From Thiohalorhabdus sp. Cl-TMA (GTDB lineage: Bacteria > Pseudomonadota > Gammaproteobacteria > Thiohalorhabdales > Thiohalorhabdaceae): a stretch of DNA of 64,000 nt. The first letter of the stretch is position 1; every line of letters starts with the position of its first letter. The position numbers and the translations under genes are program-made. This document shows, in pieces, positions 1 to 9,887 of this stretch. The notes beneath the pieces are model-generated. The model did no database searches. It was not told the origin of the DNA and worked only from the letters and a program-made list of their open reading frames with translations. The stretch lies in assembly GCF_041821045.1 (NCBI RefSeq), contig NZ_JBGUAW010000005.1, positions 62,001 through 126,000 on the forward strand, in the 5' to 3' direction.

Positions 1-192
1 ACCGCGGAAGGAAGGGCACACCGGACGCGGGGACGGAGCGAAAATCATCCTCGACAAAGGTGGAAATCTTTGGTTTGTTCCTACCTGCTTTGAAAAAGGG
101 GCTGCATAGTACACAATCCCACTCGCAGAGTTGCCGATCCGGGATGGTTTGCGGTAAAAAAGGCCCCGTCAGGCCCGAACAGGAGAGCCCAC

Positions 193-3171
193 ATGCCGAA
201 ATCCGCCCACCCAGGGCGCCTGCGCAACCCATCTCGGGCCCGTCCGACTTCGTCCGCCAAGGCCGGCTCGGCCGCCGTGGTATTCGGTGGATTCATGGCC
301 GTGTCCCCGGCCACGATGGCCCTTGGACTGGGCGACCTTCAGGTCGAGTCCAAGCTGGGCAGCCCGCTGCACGCTGAGGCGCCGATTCACCTCAGCGGGG
401 GGGAATCCGGTTCGCCCCTGGAAGCCACCCTGGCCGCTCCGGCGGACTACGAGATGGTGGGGAAATCCCCTTCGCCCGTTGTAAACCAGATCCAGGTCCG
501 CCTGGTGGGCGACGCCAGTCCCCGCATTGTCATTTCCAGCTCCCGGCCGGTGACCGACCCCCTGTTCGAGGTGATGATCCGGGTGGGGGACGGGGACAAC
601 CAGGTCCTCAAGATGTACACCGTGGCCCTGGATCCCGCCAAGGCGACCCCGCCGCCCTCTGCCGCCAATAGCCGGTCCGCGGAGGCGGAGCCCTCCCGAG
701 CCCGGCAGGCGCAGGACCGGCGCACAAACAGTGCAACCTCCGGTGGCGGCTCCGTGCCGCGCAAGGTCGGCCCGGCGGTGGAGCGCCCCAAGGTAGCCGT
801 CACGGAGGGCTGGTCCAAGCGGAACCGGTACGGCCCCGTCCGCGAAGGGGACACGCTCGCCACCATTGTCCAACGCGTCCGACGGGATCCCTCGGTACCC
901 GAGGAATCCGCTGTGGTGGCCGTCTGGAAGGAAAATCCGGAAGCCTTCATCGACAACAACATGAATCTGCTCCGCCGGGGGGCGGTACTGGAAATGCCGG
1001 AAGAGCAGCGGATCCGGCGGATTCCGGTTGCCGAGGCGCAGAAGACCATTCTGGAACAGCGCCGGGAATGGACGGCTCGCGGGCGCCCGCAGGTGAAGAC
1101 CAATCCCGGCCATGAACGCTACCGCCTCAAGGTGGCCCTGGACCAGTCCGAAAAGGGGAAGCAGGCCGAGGACGGGCCGGAAACCGCCGAACAGCAGGGT
1201 GAGTCCGGGGCGCGGACGGCGGCTGCCGCCTCGGATAAGGCCGATGCGGGAAACCCGGTTTCGGGCGCCTCCGGGGAAAAGCCCGACCTGAAGGAGGCCG
1301 CCGCGGCGGCCGGCCAAGCCATTGCCGAAGGGAAGGGAGAGGAGCCTTCCGGCTTGAAGGTGGCGAAGGAGGTCCAGGCCAGCCTGGAGAGCATGCGCGA
1401 GACCCTGGACGCGCGGCGGAGCACCATGAAGGCCACGGTCCAGTCCCTGGAGAATCGGATCACCTCCCTCAATGACCAGGTGGACCAGCAGAAGAGCCTG
1501 ATCGCCAAGCAGAGCGAGGCCATGTCCCGGATCGCCACCGGGAGCAACAACGGATCCGGGGGCATGCCGGGCCGGGATCGCTACGTACTCTGGATGCTCG
1601 CGGGTATTAATCTGCTCATGCTGCTGGCCATTCTCGCCCTCTGGCGCAGGATCCGGGGCACTGAAACGACTCCGGCGCCGGCCGGGGGCGGCGGGGAGAC
1701 GCCGCAGCCCGCCGCCGATACCGCGGAGCTGGATCCCTTGAGCGAGGCCAATGCCCAGGTGGCGTCCGGCGAGCTCAAGCAGGCCCGCTCCACCCTCTGG
1801 GAGGCGCTGGCGGTGGACCCTCGAAATTGGGCGCTCTATGGAAGGTTGCTGGACCTGTACGAGCAGGAAGGGGACGCGGACCAGTTCGAGGAGGTCGCGC
1901 GCCGCCTCTTCGCCCAGCTCGGCGGCGAGCACCGGGAATGGCAGGAGGAGGTTCGCGGCCGGGGTCGCCAGCTCAAACCGGAGAGCACCCTGTTCGCCGC
2001 TTTGGGGGATCAGCCCGGGGACGGGTCGGATGTGCCCACCTTCGATATGGATGACTTCGACCTGGGCGTGACGGAAGAGACGGACCCCGAGGAGGCCGCA
2101 GCGGATCCGGGACGGGAAGCAGCGGAGCAGGACGAGGGTGAGGGTGCCTTCGACTTCGACCTGGAAGCCGATTCAGGGGCTGCCGGAGCGGCGGAGGCGG
2201 ACGCCCCGGAGGGAGTCGCTGCTCTGGAAGAGGACACTACGGGATCCGCTCCGGAATCGGAGGAGGACCTGACCTTCTCCCTCGACGAGGAAAGTACCGA
2301 ACCGACTGCAGAAGAAGCGGAAGCGGATGATGAACCGGCGGCCTCCACGGCGGAGGAGGACGATGATCTGGAGCTCGATCTGAGCCTGGATGCCGAGGCG
2401 ACGGGCGACAGCGGGGAAACGACGCCCGAAATGCCCGCCCCGAACGGAGAGTCGGAAAAGGATTCCCCGGAGTCCTTCCCGGATGAATCGTCCGAAGGGG
2501 GACAGTTCTCCGCCGACGAGCCCGAAGGGGACCTGGAATTCGATCTCAGCCTTTCGGATACCGAGGAGCCGGAAGCCGGGACCGGAGAATCGGAGTCGGA
2601 AAGCGACGCCATCGCCTCTGAGAATGACTTCAGCATGGCGGAAGGGCTGGAATGGCCCGGTACTGAAGAAGAGGAGCCTTCCACGCCGGAGACGCCGGAT
2701 ACCCCCGGGCCGGAGGAAGCCGAAGACGGGGGCGAGCTGGACCTGGAGCTGCCCGAGCCAGAGGGGGAGACCGGCTACGAGCTCTTCACGGAATCGGAAG
2801 GGCCGGAAGATTCCTCCGGGACCGGGGAACCCCGGAGCGCTTTCGGGGACGAAGCCGGCACGGCGGAGGAGGACGATGGAGAGCTGGATCTCAGTCTTTC
2901 CGAGGAAGATCTGGATCTCGGCGGTTCCGATACTTGGGGTGAGAACGATTCCTGGACGGAGCTGGATACCGACCCGGAAGATGCCGCTTCGGAGGGGCTC
3001 GGGGGCAACGGCCAGGACGAGGACGAGTTCGAGATCAAGCTGGATCTTGCGCAGGCCTGGATCGACATGGGCGACCAGGAATCCGCCAAGGGGCTTCTGC
3101 AGGAGGTGGAGGCCCGCGGCGGGAGCGGCCAGCAGGAGCGGGCCCGGAAGCTGCTCGCGACCCTGGCTTGA
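193..3171 (+). CDS. fimV: FimV-like inner-membrane polar/pilus assembly protein
   Basis: A 992-residue protein with FimV architecture. A signal-like hydrophobic stretch is followed by the conserved FimV N-domain beginning near LGLGDLQVESKLGSPLHA (about residues 44-150). A LysM-like segment spans about 215-285 (peptidoglycan binding), then a coiled region, one membrane helix near 463-485, and a very long Asp/Glu-rich cytoplasmic linker with recurrent DLELDLSL-type blocks. The FimV C-terminal helix-rich domain (about 944-992) closes it. Known FimV proteins organise the cell pole and support type IV pilus assembly and cAMP signalling; that role is inferred here. ATG start preceded by an AGGAGA-like site. 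fimV-truA-trpF is the usual gammaproteobacterial order, here with one extra gene before truA. The linker composition fits a low-pI, possibly halophilic proteome. Confidence 0.88.
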   Translation: MPKSAHPGRLRNPSRARPTSSAKAGSAAVVFGGFMAVSPATMALGLGDLQVESKLGSPLHAEAPIHLSGGESGSPLEATLAAPADYEMVGKSPSPVVNQIQVRLVGDASPRIVISSSRPVTDPLFEVMIRVGDGDNQVLKMYTVALDPAKATPPPSAANSRSAEAEPSRARQAQDRRTNSATSGGGSVPRKVGPAVERPKVAVTEGWSKRNRYGPVREGDTLATIVQRVRRDPSVPEESAVVAVWKENPEAFIDNNMNLLRRGAVLEMPEEQRIRRIPVAEAQKTILEQRREWTARGRPQVKTNPGHERYRLKVALDQSEKGKQAEDGPETAEQQGESGARTAAAASDKADAGNPVSGASGEKPDLKEAAAAAGQAIAEGKGEEPSGLKVAKEVQASLESMRETLDARRSTMKATVQSLENRITSLNDQVDQQKSLIAKQSEAMSRIATGSNNGSGGMPGRDRYVLWMLAGINLLMLLAILALWRRIRGTETTPAPAGGGGETPQPAADTAELDPLSEANAQVASGELKQARSTLWEALAVDPRNWALYGRLLDLYEQEGDADQFEEVARRLFAQLGGEHREWQEEVRGRGRQLKPESTLFAALGDQPGDGSDVPTFDMDDFDLGVTEETDPEEAAADPGREAAEQDEGEGAFDFDLEADSGAAGAAEADAPEGVAALEEDTTGSAPESEEDLTFSLDEESTEPTAEEAEADDEPAASTAEEDDDLELDLSLDAEATGDSGETTPEMPAPNGESEKDSPESFPDESSEGGQFSADEPEGDLEFDLSLSDTEEPEAGTGESESESDAIASENDFSMAEGLEWPGTEEEEPSTPETPDTPGPEEAEDGGELDLELPEPEGETGYELFTESEGPEDSSGTGEPRSAFGDEAGTAEEDDGELDLSLSEEDLDLGGSDTWGENDSWTELDTDPEDAASEGLGGNGQDEDEFEIKLDLAQAWIDMGDQESAKGLLQEVEARGGSGQQERARKLLATLA

Positions 3172-3192
3172 ATCGCCGGCTCGCGGACTTGC

Positions 3193-3225
3193 GGCGCCCC
3201 GCTTCGGCGGGGCGCCAACTTTTTT
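3193..3225 (+). terminator. Rho-independent terminator after fimV
   Basis: A perfect 10-bp stem, GGCGCCCCGC with GCGGGGCGCC, is closed by a TTCG tetraloop and followed after three bases by six T residues. It lies 22 bp after the fimV stop and separates fimV from the next gene. Confidence 0.9.
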
Positions 3226-3295
3226 GCGGAACCGCGGCTCCGGCACAGTATTCGGAGATGCGTTCCCTCCGTGTCCGGCCCGTTTCATAACCTGA

Positions 3296-4051
3296 TTGGA
3301 TCTCGAAGTGGAGCGTGCCCAGCCCGCGGTGGCCCGGCATCACGCCGGGGCCAAGGTGCTCGCCGTACTGCTGTTGGCCTCGGGGCTGACCCTGGGGGAG
3401 CGGATCGCGGGTATGGCCGCGACCGTCCTCCCCGCGGCGCTCGCCCTCGGGCGCTCGCCCGGGGCGCTGGAGGCCTGTCTGCGGCTGTTACGGCGTCTGC
3501 GGCTGGTTTTCCTGTTCATCCTGGTGCTCCATGGCTGGTTCACGCCCGGCGCTCCGCTTCTGCCCGAGCTGGGGGCTCTGTCCCCGGTCCGAGCCGGCCT
3601 GATCGAGGGAGCCAGACTATTGGGGGTGGTGGCGCTGATGGCGGCTCTGGTGGCCGCCCTGGTACGAACGACCCCCATTGCCGAGCTGGCCGGTGGCGTG
3701 TCCTGGGTGCTGCGGCCACTGGGGTGGCTCGGTGTTCCCGTGGAGCGTTTCGGGCGGCTGTTGGCCTGGACGGTGGATCGGGTGGAGCCGGTTCGCCGCG
3801 AGACGGCCGCGGTGCGCGACGCCCTGCGCCTGCGCCGCCGGGGCGGGCGGGGGGTGGCGGGCAAGCTGCGCCAGGAGATTATCGCCGCCCGCATGGTGCT
3901 GCGCCGCGCCCGCGAGGCCGCCGACCGCAATGCCGAAGCGCTGTACTTGCGGCAGGCCGGAGGGATTCGAATGCCCGGCCCGCTACGGGGCCGGGATGGG
4001 CTGCTGCTAGCGGCGGCGGGTGCCTGGAGCGTGATGCTGGCCGGGTCCTGA
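3296..4051 (+). CDS. Orphan EcfT/CbiQ-like transmembrane protein
   Basis: 251 residues with about five hydrophobic segments (roughly 20-55, 70-90, 110-140, 150-165, 230-250). A basic cytoplasmic stretch (about 180-220, including ALRLRRRGGRG and REAADRNAEALYLR) sits where EcfT proteins carry the two coupling helices that contact the EcfA ATPases. In known systems EcfT joins a vitamin- or metal-binding S component to two ATPases. No EcfA ATPase or S component lies nearby, and the second Ala-Arg-Gly motif is not intact. The start used is TTG; the next in-frame candidates are GTG codons just inside. It is placed between the fimV terminator and truA (26 bp before it). It could be a diverged solitary EcfT or another polytopic membrane protein. 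Confidence 0.6.
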   Translation: MDLEVERAQPAVARHHAGAKVLAVLLLASGLTLGERIAGMAATVLPAALALGRSPGALEACLRLLRRLRLVFLFILVLHGWFTPGAPLLPELGALSPVRAGLIEGARLLGVVALMAALVAALVRTTPIAELAGGVSWVLRPLGWLGVPVERFGRLLAWTVDRVEPVRRETAAVRDALRLRRRGGRGVAGKLRQEIIAARMVLRRAREAADRNAEALYLRQAGGIRMPGPLRGRDGLLLAAAGAWSVMLAGS

Positions 4052-4076
4052 CGGTGCTCCGGAGCGAGAGGTAGAC

Positions 4077-4880
4077 ATGGCCGGGCGAATGGCCCTCTTG
4101 TTGGAATTCGACGGCTCCAGGTTTCACGGCTGGCAGCGGCAGACCAACGCCATGAGCGTCCAGGAGGCCCTGGAGACCGCCCTTTCCCGGGTGGCCGACG
4201 CCCCCGTCCGGGCGGTGGCGGCGGGCCGAACCGACGCGGGGGTCCATGGTCTGGGCATGGTGGTGCATTTCGACCCGCCGGTGGAGCGGCCCGCCGAGGC
4301 CTGGATCCGGGGCGTCAATGCGCACCTGCCGCAAGGGGCCGCCGTGGTGGAGGCCGTGCCCGTGGCCGCTGGATTCGATGCGCGGCGCAAGGCCAGGGCG
4401 CGGACCTACCTCTACCGACTGCTCGCCCGTCCGGGGCGGCCGGGACTCGAGCAGGGCCGTGTGACCTGGGTGCGCGGCCCCCTGGACGCGGAGGCCATGG
4501 CCGAGGGGGGAAGGTGGCTGCAGGGCCGCCGGGATTTCTCCGCCTTCCGGGCGGCGGGATGCCAGGCGGCGCACCCCGTGCGCGAGGTCCAGCGCCTCGC
4601 CGTTCGCGCCTTGGGCGAGGAGATTCAGGTGGCAGTGCGTGCCGACGCATTCCTGTACAATATGGTGCGGATTATGGTCGGATCGCTGGTGGAAGTGGGC
4701 CTGGGCAGGCAAAATCCGGCCTGGATCGGGGAAGTGCTGACCAGTGGCGATCGTGAGCGAGCCGGGCCCACCGCCCGTCCCGAGGGGCTGTATTTCGCCG
4801 CCGTGCACTATCCCCCCGAATGGGGCGCGCCCGCGCCGCCGACCCGCGGGCCGGGCGGTTTCGATCCGGCGGGCTTCTAG
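4077..4880 (+). CDS. truA: tRNA pseudouridine(38-40) synthase TruA
   Basis: 267 residues, the normal length for TruA, which isomerises uridines 38-40 in the tRNA anticodon arm. The catalytic motif GRTDAGVH is present with the active Asp near residue 53, and the N-terminal LLLEFDGSRFHGWQRQ motif is typical. The C-terminal FLYNMVRIMVGSLVEVG segment matches the second half of the fold. ATG start just after GAGAGGTAGAC, a plausible ribosome binding site. It is followed after 51 bp by trpF, the conserved truA-trpF pairing. No anomalies seen. Confidence 0.96.
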   Translation: MAGRMALLLEFDGSRFHGWQRQTNAMSVQEALETALSRVADAPVRAVAAGRTDAGVHGLGMVVHFDPPVERPAEAWIRGVNAHLPQGAAVVEAVPVAAGFDARRKARARTYLYRLLARPGRPGLEQGRVTWVRGPLDAEAMAEGGRWLQGRRDFSAFRAAGCQAAHPVREVQRLAVRALGEEIQVAVRADAFLYNMVRIMVGSLVEVGLGRQNPAWIGEVLTSGDRERAGPTARPEGLYFAAVHYPPEWGAPAPPTRGPGGFDPAGF

Positions 4881-4931
4881 CCAGGGGGAACTCCGCGGCG
4901 CGAACTGCCACTGGATCGCCAACGGCACGAC

Positions 4932-5570
4932 TTGGGGAAGGGCTTGGGCCGAACGCGCGTGAAAATCTGCGGGATCACCCGGCCCGAGGACGGCCGCATG
5001 GCCGCGGCGGCGGGGGCCGATGCCGTCGGCCTGGTGTTCCACCCCGATAGCCCCCGGGCGGTGACGCCGGAGCGGGCGGCGGAGATACGGGCCGCCCTGC
5101 CGCCCTTTGTTACCGCCGTGGGCCTGTTCGTGGATCCCGACCGGCAGCAGGTGGCGCAGACCCTGGCGGCGTGCCCCCTGGACCTGCTGCAGTTCCACGG
5201 CGGGGAATCCCCCGGGCTATGCGGCGCCTTCGACCGGCCCTATATCAAGGCGGTACGCGTGGGGCCCGATACGGACCTCGGGGAGGCCGCGCAGCGTTAC
5301 GGGGCGGACCGGCTCCTCCTCGACGCCTACGTGCCGGGACAGGCCGGGGGAACGGGGCGAACCTTCCGCTGGTCCCTGATCCCGGCCGAGCTGGCCTCGC
5401 GGGTGGTGCTGGCCGGGGGGCTGGATGCGGACAACGTGGGCGAAGCCGTGCGTGCGGTGGGGCCCTATGCCGTGGATGCAAGCAGCGGGGTCGAAGAGCG
5501 TCCGGGCGTCAAATCGGCGGTCCGGGTGGCGGCTTTCATACAAGGAGTCCGGGATGCGGACCGAGGATAA
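4932..5570 (+). CDS. trpF: Phosphoribosylanthranilate isomerase
   Basis: TrpF converts N-(5-phosphoribosyl)anthranilate to the 1-deoxyribulose form in tryptophan synthesis. The TIM-barrel hallmarks are present: [13 protein letters not shown] at the N-terminus with the catalytic Cys, the LLQFHGGE strand, [20 protein letters not shown], and [16 protein letters not shown] with [13 protein letters not shown] at the phosphate site. Two starts are possible: TTG at 4932, or GTG at 4959, which would begin just before KICGITR and is the more family-like beginning. The 3' end overlaps trpB by 17 bp, so the two are probably translationally coupled. Confidence 0.93.
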   Translation: MGKGLGRTRVKICGITRPEDGRMAAAAGADAVGLVFHPDSPRAVTPERAAEIRAALPPFVTAVGLFVDPDRQQVAQTLAACPLDLLQFHGGESPGLCGAFDRPYIKAVRVGPDTDLGEAAQRYGADRLLLDAYVPGQAGGTGRTFRWSLIPAELASRVVLAGGLDADNVGEAVRAVGPYAVDASSGVEERPGVKSAVRVAAFIQGVRDADRG

Positions 5571-6753
5571 TCTGCCGGACGGCAACGGCCATTACGGTAT
5601 CTACGGTGGGCGCTACGTCTCCGAGACGCTGATGGCGCCCATCCTCGAGCTGGAGCGGGCCTATGGGGAGCTGCGCGAGGACCCCGCCTTCCAGGCCGAG
5701 CTGGCGGACGAGCTTCGCGACTATGTGGGGCGGCCCACGCCGATCTACGAGGCCAAGCGGCTCGGCGCCGAGGCCGGCGGGGCGCGGATCTTCCTCAAGC
5801 GGGAGGACCTGACCCACACCGGGGCCCACAAGATCAACAACACCATCGGTCAGGGCCTGCTCGCCCGGCACATGGGCAAGCGGCGCATCATCGCCGAAAC
5901 GGGTGCGGGCCAGCACGGCGTGGCCACCGCCACCGTGGCCGCCCGCCTCGGCCTGGAGTGCGTGATCTATATGGGCGCCGAGGACATGCGCCGCCAGGCC
6001 ATGAACGTATATCGCATGCGGCTGCTGGGGGCTGAGGTCCGCTCCGTGGAGGCCGGTTCGCGCACCCTCAAGGACGCCATGAACGAGGCTATGCGCGACT
6101 GGGTCACCAATGTTGCCGACACCTTCTACGTCATCGGGACCGTGGCCGGCCCGCATCCCTACCCCATGCTGGTGCGGGATTTCCAGGCGGTGATCGGGCG
6201 CGAGGCCCGGGCGCAGATCGGCGAGAAGCTGGGTCGGCTCCCGGACGCCCTGGTGGCCTGCGTGGGCGGGGGCAGCAACGCCATGGGCTTGTTCTATCCG
6301 TTCCTGGCGGACGAGGAGGTGGCCATGGTGGGCGTGGAGGCGGGTGGCTACGGCGTGGCTACCGGCCACCACGCCGCGCCCCTGACCGGGGGCGTGCCCG
6401 GTATCCTGCACGGTTCGCGCAGTTACCTGATGCAGGACGACCACGGCCAGATCCTGCCCACGCACTCCATCTCCGCCGGTCTGGACTATCCCGGGGTGGG
6501 GCCCGAGCACAGTCACCTCAAGGATCTCGGCCGGGTGGCCTACGAGACCGTGGACGACGAGGAGGCCCTGGCGGCTTTCAAGCAGCTCACGGCCACCGAG
6601 GGCATCCTCCCCGCACTGGAATCCTCCCACGCGGTGGCCGCCGCCATGCGCCTGGCGCGCACCATGCGCGCCGACCAGGCCGTCCTGGTCAACCTCTCCG
6701 GGCGCGGCGACAAGGACATTCACACGGTGGCGGAAACGGAAGGATCGTCGTGA
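5554..6753 (+). CDS. trpB: Tryptophan synthase beta chain
   Basis: 399 residues; PLP enzyme that condenses indole with serine. The PLP lysine lies in [10 protein letters not shown] (Lys93), with [14 protein letters not shown] and the phosphate loop [10 protein letters not shown] downstream. The ATG at 5554 is preceded by AAGGAG at 5542-5547 and gives the usual TrpB N-terminus ([17 protein letters not shown]); the frame is open further upstream into trpF, but that extension has no family support. It overlaps trpF by 17 bp and trpA by 4 bp (GTGA), indicating a coupled trpFBA operon. The other trp genes are not in the window. Confidence 0.97.
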   Translation: MRTEDNLPDGNGHYGIYGGRYVSETLMAPILELERAYGELREDPAFQAELADELRDYVGRPTPIYEAKRLGAEAGGARIFLKREDLTHTGAHKINNTIGQGLLARHMGKRRIIAETGAGQHGVATATVAARLGLECVIYMGAEDMRRQAMNVYRMRLLGAEVRSVEAGSRTLKDAMNEAMRDWVTNVADTFYVIGTVAGPHPYPMLVRDFQAVIGREARAQIGEKLGRLPDALVACVGGGSNAMGLFYPFLADEEVAMVGVEAGGYGVATGHHAAPLTGGVPGILHGSRSYLMQDDHGQILPTHSISAGLDYPGVGPEHSHLKDLGRVAYETVDDEEALAAFKQLTATEGILPALESSHAVAAAMRLARTMRADQAVLVNLSGRGDKDIHTVAETEGSS

Positions 6754-7577
6754 ACCGCATCGAGACCACTTTCGACCGGCTCCGCCGGGAAGGGCGCAAG
6801 GGGCTGATCACCTTTCTGACCGCGGGGGATCCGCATCCGGACCAGACGGTGCCGCTGCTGCACGGCCTGGTGGAAGCCGGGGTGGACGTGCTCGAGCTCG
6901 GCATACCCTTCACCGATCCGCTCGCCGACGGTCCCGTGATCCAGCGGGCCTCGGAACGGGCGCTGGCCCACGATGTTACCCTCGACGACGTTCTAGAGAT
7001 GGTGCGGCGCTTCCGGGCCGAGGATCCCGATACCCCGGTGGTGCTCATGGGCTACGCCAATCCCGTGGAGCGCATGGGACCGGCGCGGTTCGCGGAGCGC
7101 GCCGCCGCGGCGGGTGTGGACGGTCTGCTAACTGTGGACATGCCCCCGGAGGAGGCCGGCGAATGGTACGGGCCCCTGCCGGAGGCGGGCGTGGCGCCGA
7201 TCATGCTGGTGGCGCCCACCACTTCCGAGGAGCGGCTGGACGAGACCCTGGAGCAGGCGCGGGGATTCGTCTACTACGTCTCCATGACCGGCGTGACCGG
7301 TGGCGGAGGCCTCGACGTGGCCTCCGTCGGCGAGCACGTGGCACCCATCCGGGCCCGCACGGATCTCCCCGTGGCCGTGGGCTTCGGGGTGCGGGATGCC
7401 GATTCCGCCGCTGCGGTTGCCGGCGCTGCCGATGCCGTCGTGGTGGGCAGCGCCCTGATCCGGACCGTGGAAGCGCATGTGGGGGGCTCGGACCCCGGGG
7501 CCCTGCGAGCGGCGCTTGCGGAGCAGGTGGCCGATCTGCGCCAGGGGGTGGACCGCCAGGCCGTGCCGCCGAGCTGA
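6750..7577 (+). CDS. trpA: Tryptophan synthase alpha chain
   Basis: 275 residues; cleaves indole-3-glycerol phosphate to indole and glyceraldehyde 3-phosphate and channels indole to TrpB. Family motifs are [10 protein letters not shown] near the N-terminus with the catalytic region [17 protein letters not shown], the strand [12 protein letters not shown], the loop VDMPPEE, and the phosphate-binding GFGVRDADS and [11 protein letters not shown] start overlapping the trpB stop (GTGA). The next gene, accD, follows 116 bp later, as in other gammaproteobacteria where accD follows trpF or trpA. Confidence 0.97.
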   Translation: MNRIETTFDRLRREGRKGLITFLTAGDPHPDQTVPLLHGLVEAGVDVLELGIPFTDPLADGPVIQRASERALAHDVTLDDVLEMVRRFRAEDPDTPVVLMGYANPVERMGPARFAERAAAAGVDGLLTVDMPPEEAGEWYGPLPEAGVAPIMLVAPTTSEERLDETLEQARGFVYYVSMTGVTGGGGLDVASVGEHVAPIRARTDLPVAVGFGVRDADSAAAVAGAADAVVVGSALIRTVEAHVGGSDPGALRAALAEQVADLRQGVDRQAVPPS

Positions 7578-7693
7578 ATGAGCGCGGAGGTGTTCCGGCA
7601 TTCCGCCGGCGAGACGCGCACGAATACAAGAACCAACCGCCGGCGTCTGCGGGGCGACCGGCAGGTGCCGCAAAGGGGAAGGACGGGCAGAAC

Positions 7694-8557
7694 ATGAGCT
7701 GGTTTCAGAAGATCATGCCTCCCAAGATCAAGGAGAAGCAGAACAAGGGAGGAACCACCCCCGAGGGTCTGTGGGACAAATGCCCCAGCTGTCAGGCGAT
7801 TCTCTATCGCAAGGATCTGGAGCGCGGCTTCCAGGTATGCCCGAAATGCGACCATCACCATCGCCTCGGCGCCCGGCAGCGGCTCGATTTCTTCCTCGAT
7901 CCCGAGGGTCGGGAGGAGATCGGCGGCGGGCTGAATTCCAACGACCCCCTGCGCTTCCGGGATTCCAAGAAGTACCGGGACCGGGTGGTGCTGGCCCAGA
8001 AGAAGACGGGCGAGCGGGACGCCCTGGTGGCCATGCGCGGCTACGTCAAAGGGCAAGGGGTGGTAGCCTCGGCCTTCGACTTCAACTTCATGGGCGGCTC
8101 CATGGGCTCCGTGGTGGGGGAGCGCTTCGTACGGGCCGTGGATCGCTCCGTCAACGACCGGGTGCCGCTGGTGAATTTCTCTGCTTCCGGCGGGGCGCGC
8201 ATGCAGGAGGGGCTCTACTCGCTCATGCAGATGAGCAAGACCTCCGCCGCCTTGGCCAAGCTGGACGATGCCGGTCTGCCGTTTGTCTCTGTGCTCACGG
8301 ATCCCACCATGGGCGGAGTCTCCGCGAGTCTCGCCATGCTCGGCGACGTGATCGTGGCGGAGCCCAAGGCCCTGATCGGGTTCGCCGGCCCGCGGGTGAT
8401 CCAGCAGACCGTGCAGGAAACCCTGCCCGAGGGCTTCCAGGAGGCGGAATTCCTGCAGGAGCACGGCGCCGTGGACTGCATCGTGGACAGACGGGATATG
8501 CGCGAGTCCATCGCCGACATACTGGCAACCCTCAACCACCTGCCCGCGACCGGTTGA
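7694..8557 (+). CDS. accD: Acetyl-CoA carboxylase carboxyltransferase beta subunit
   Basis: 287 residues; with AccA it transfers the carboxyl group from carboxybiotin to acetyl-CoA, the first step of fatty acid synthesis. A four-cysteine zinc ribbon (C30, C33, C49, C52) precedes the crotonase-like carboxyltransferase domain, with [34 protein letters not shown] and [10 protein letters not shown]. The frame is open far upstream, but the ATG at 7694 has a GGGGAAGGA Shine-Dalgarno region and yields the canonical [13 protein letters not shown] start. It is followed closely by folC, as in E. coli. Confidence 0.97.
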   Translation: MSWFQKIMPPKIKEKQNKGGTTPEGLWDKCPSCQAILYRKDLERGFQVCPKCDHHHRLGARQRLDFFLDPEGREEIGGGLNSNDPLRFRDSKKYRDRVVLAQKKTGERDALVAMRGYVKGQGVVASAFDFNFMGGSMGSVVGERFVRAVDRSVNDRVPLVNFSASGGARMQEGLYSLMQMSKTSAALAKLDDAGLPFVSVLTDPTMGGVSASLAMLGDVIVAEPKALIGFAGPRVIQQTVQETLPEGFQEAEFLQEHGAVDCIVDRRDMRESIADILATLNHLPATG

Positions 8558-8576
8558 GGCTGGAGGCGCGCAAGCG

Positions 8577-9887
8577 GTGACGGAATCGCCGGAGCTCAGA
8601 GCCTGGCTGGAGCGGGTGGAAGCCCGACATCCGGGTGACATCGCACTCGGATTGGACCGGGTCGGCACCGTTGCCGCCCGTATGGGTCTGCGCCAGGCGC
8701 CCATGCCGATAGTGCTGGTGGGCGGCACCAACGGCAAGGGCTCGGTGGTGAGCCTCCTGGAATCGGCGCTGATCGCTTCCGGCCATCGGGTCGGCGCCTA
8801 TACCTCCCCGCATCTGTTCCGCTTCAATGAGCGGATCCGGAAGAACGGCCTCCCCGTTTCCGATGAGGGCCTCCTGCCCGGCTTCGCCGAGGTGGAGGAG
8901 GCGCGCGGTGATACCCCGCTGACCTATTTCGAGTTCACCACCCTGGTGGCCATGGCCACCTTCCGTGAAGAGGTGGATATCGCCGTGCTGGAGGTGGGTC
9001 TCGGGGGGCGGTTGGATGCCGTGAATATCTGGGACCCGCTGCTGAGCGTGGTGACCTCGGTGGACCTGGACCACCAGGCCTTTCTCGGAGAGGACCGGGA
9101 GGCCATCGGGGCCGAGAAGGCCGGGATCTTCCGCCCGGAGACGCCGGCCCTCTGCGGTGATCCCCAGCCGCCCGAGAGCCTGTTCCGGGCTCCCAACGGC
9201 GGTCTGTGGGTGCAGGATCGGGATTTCCGTGGCACCGCTGCCGAGGACGGCTGGTGGTCCTGGTCCGGGTGCGGGCAGACTCTGGGGCCGCTCCCGCAGC
9301 CGCGCTTGGCGGGTGACTACCAGATCCGCAACGCGGCCACCGCCATCGCCGCCGGCCTTCTCCTCCCGGAGCCGTTCCGCCTCCGGGAGGAGCACTGGCG
9401 CGTGGCTCTGGCCCGGGTGGCCCTGCCGGGGCGCGGGCAGTGCCTTCCGGGAGCGGTCCCCATATGGCTGGACGTGGCCCACAATCCCGCCGCCGCCCGG
9501 GAGTTTGCCGCCCTGCTGAGCGCGTCTCCCCCCGAGGGACGGACGCTGGCCGTGTATGGCAGCATGCAGGACAAGGATGTCGGAGCGGTTGCGGCCGCCA
9601 TGGCCGGTGTCGTCGACCGGTGGTACCCTTGCGGTGTGCCCGTTCCGCGCGGCATGAGCGGGGCCGAGCTGGCCGAGACCCTGCCGGTGTCCGGGCCCAG
9701 CAGGCAGGGGCCGTTCCCCGAGCCCGCGGACGCCCTCGACGCGGCCCGCCAGGACGCCCGCCCGGAACGGGATCGAATCGTGATCTTCGGTAGCTTCCTC
9801 ATGGTGGCTGCCGCCCTGGAGGCCCTGGATGTCACGTCCGTCCATGAAGAGCGAGAGCCGCATCTGGAAGAGGGGTCGCTGAGATGA
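8577..9887 (+). CDS. folC: Dihydrofolate synthase / folylpolyglutamate synthase
   Basis: 436 residues, matching bifunctional FolC, which adds glutamate to dihydropteroate and then to folates using ATP. A Mur-ligase type P-loop, GGTNGKGSV, lies at about residues 49-57. Further motifs are YTSPHLFRFNERI, VLEVGLGGRLDAVN, TSVDLDHQAFLG and the C-terminal DVAHNPAAAREFA. Start GTG at 8577, 20 bp after accD. The stop overlaps the next start (ATGA), so the SPOR-domain gene is coupled to it. Confidence 0.95.
   Translation: MTESPELRAWLERVEARHPGDIALGLDRVGTVAARMGLRQAPMPIVLVGGTNGKGSVVSLLESALIASGHRVGAYTSPHLFRFNERIRKNGLPVSDEGLLPGFAEVEEARGDTPLTYFEFTTLVAMATFREEVDIAVLEVGLGGRLDAVNIWDPLLSVVTSVDLDHQAFLGEDREAIGAEKAGIFRPETPALCGDPQPPESLFRAPNGGLWVQDRDFRGTAAEDGWWSWSGCGQTLGPLPQPRLAGDYQIRNAATAIAAGLLLPEPFRLREEHWRVALARVALPGRGQCLPGAVPIWLDVAHNPAAAREFAALLSASPPEGRTLAVYGSMQDKDVGAVAAAMAGVVDRWYPCGVPVPRGMSGAELAETLPVSGPSRQGPFPEPADALDAARQDARPERDRIVIFGSFLMVAAALEALDVTSVHEEREPHLEEGSLR

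Noticed and set aside
169-1932. A 587-codon minus-strand frame opposite fimV
   Set aside because: Shadow of fimV with no recognisable motif.
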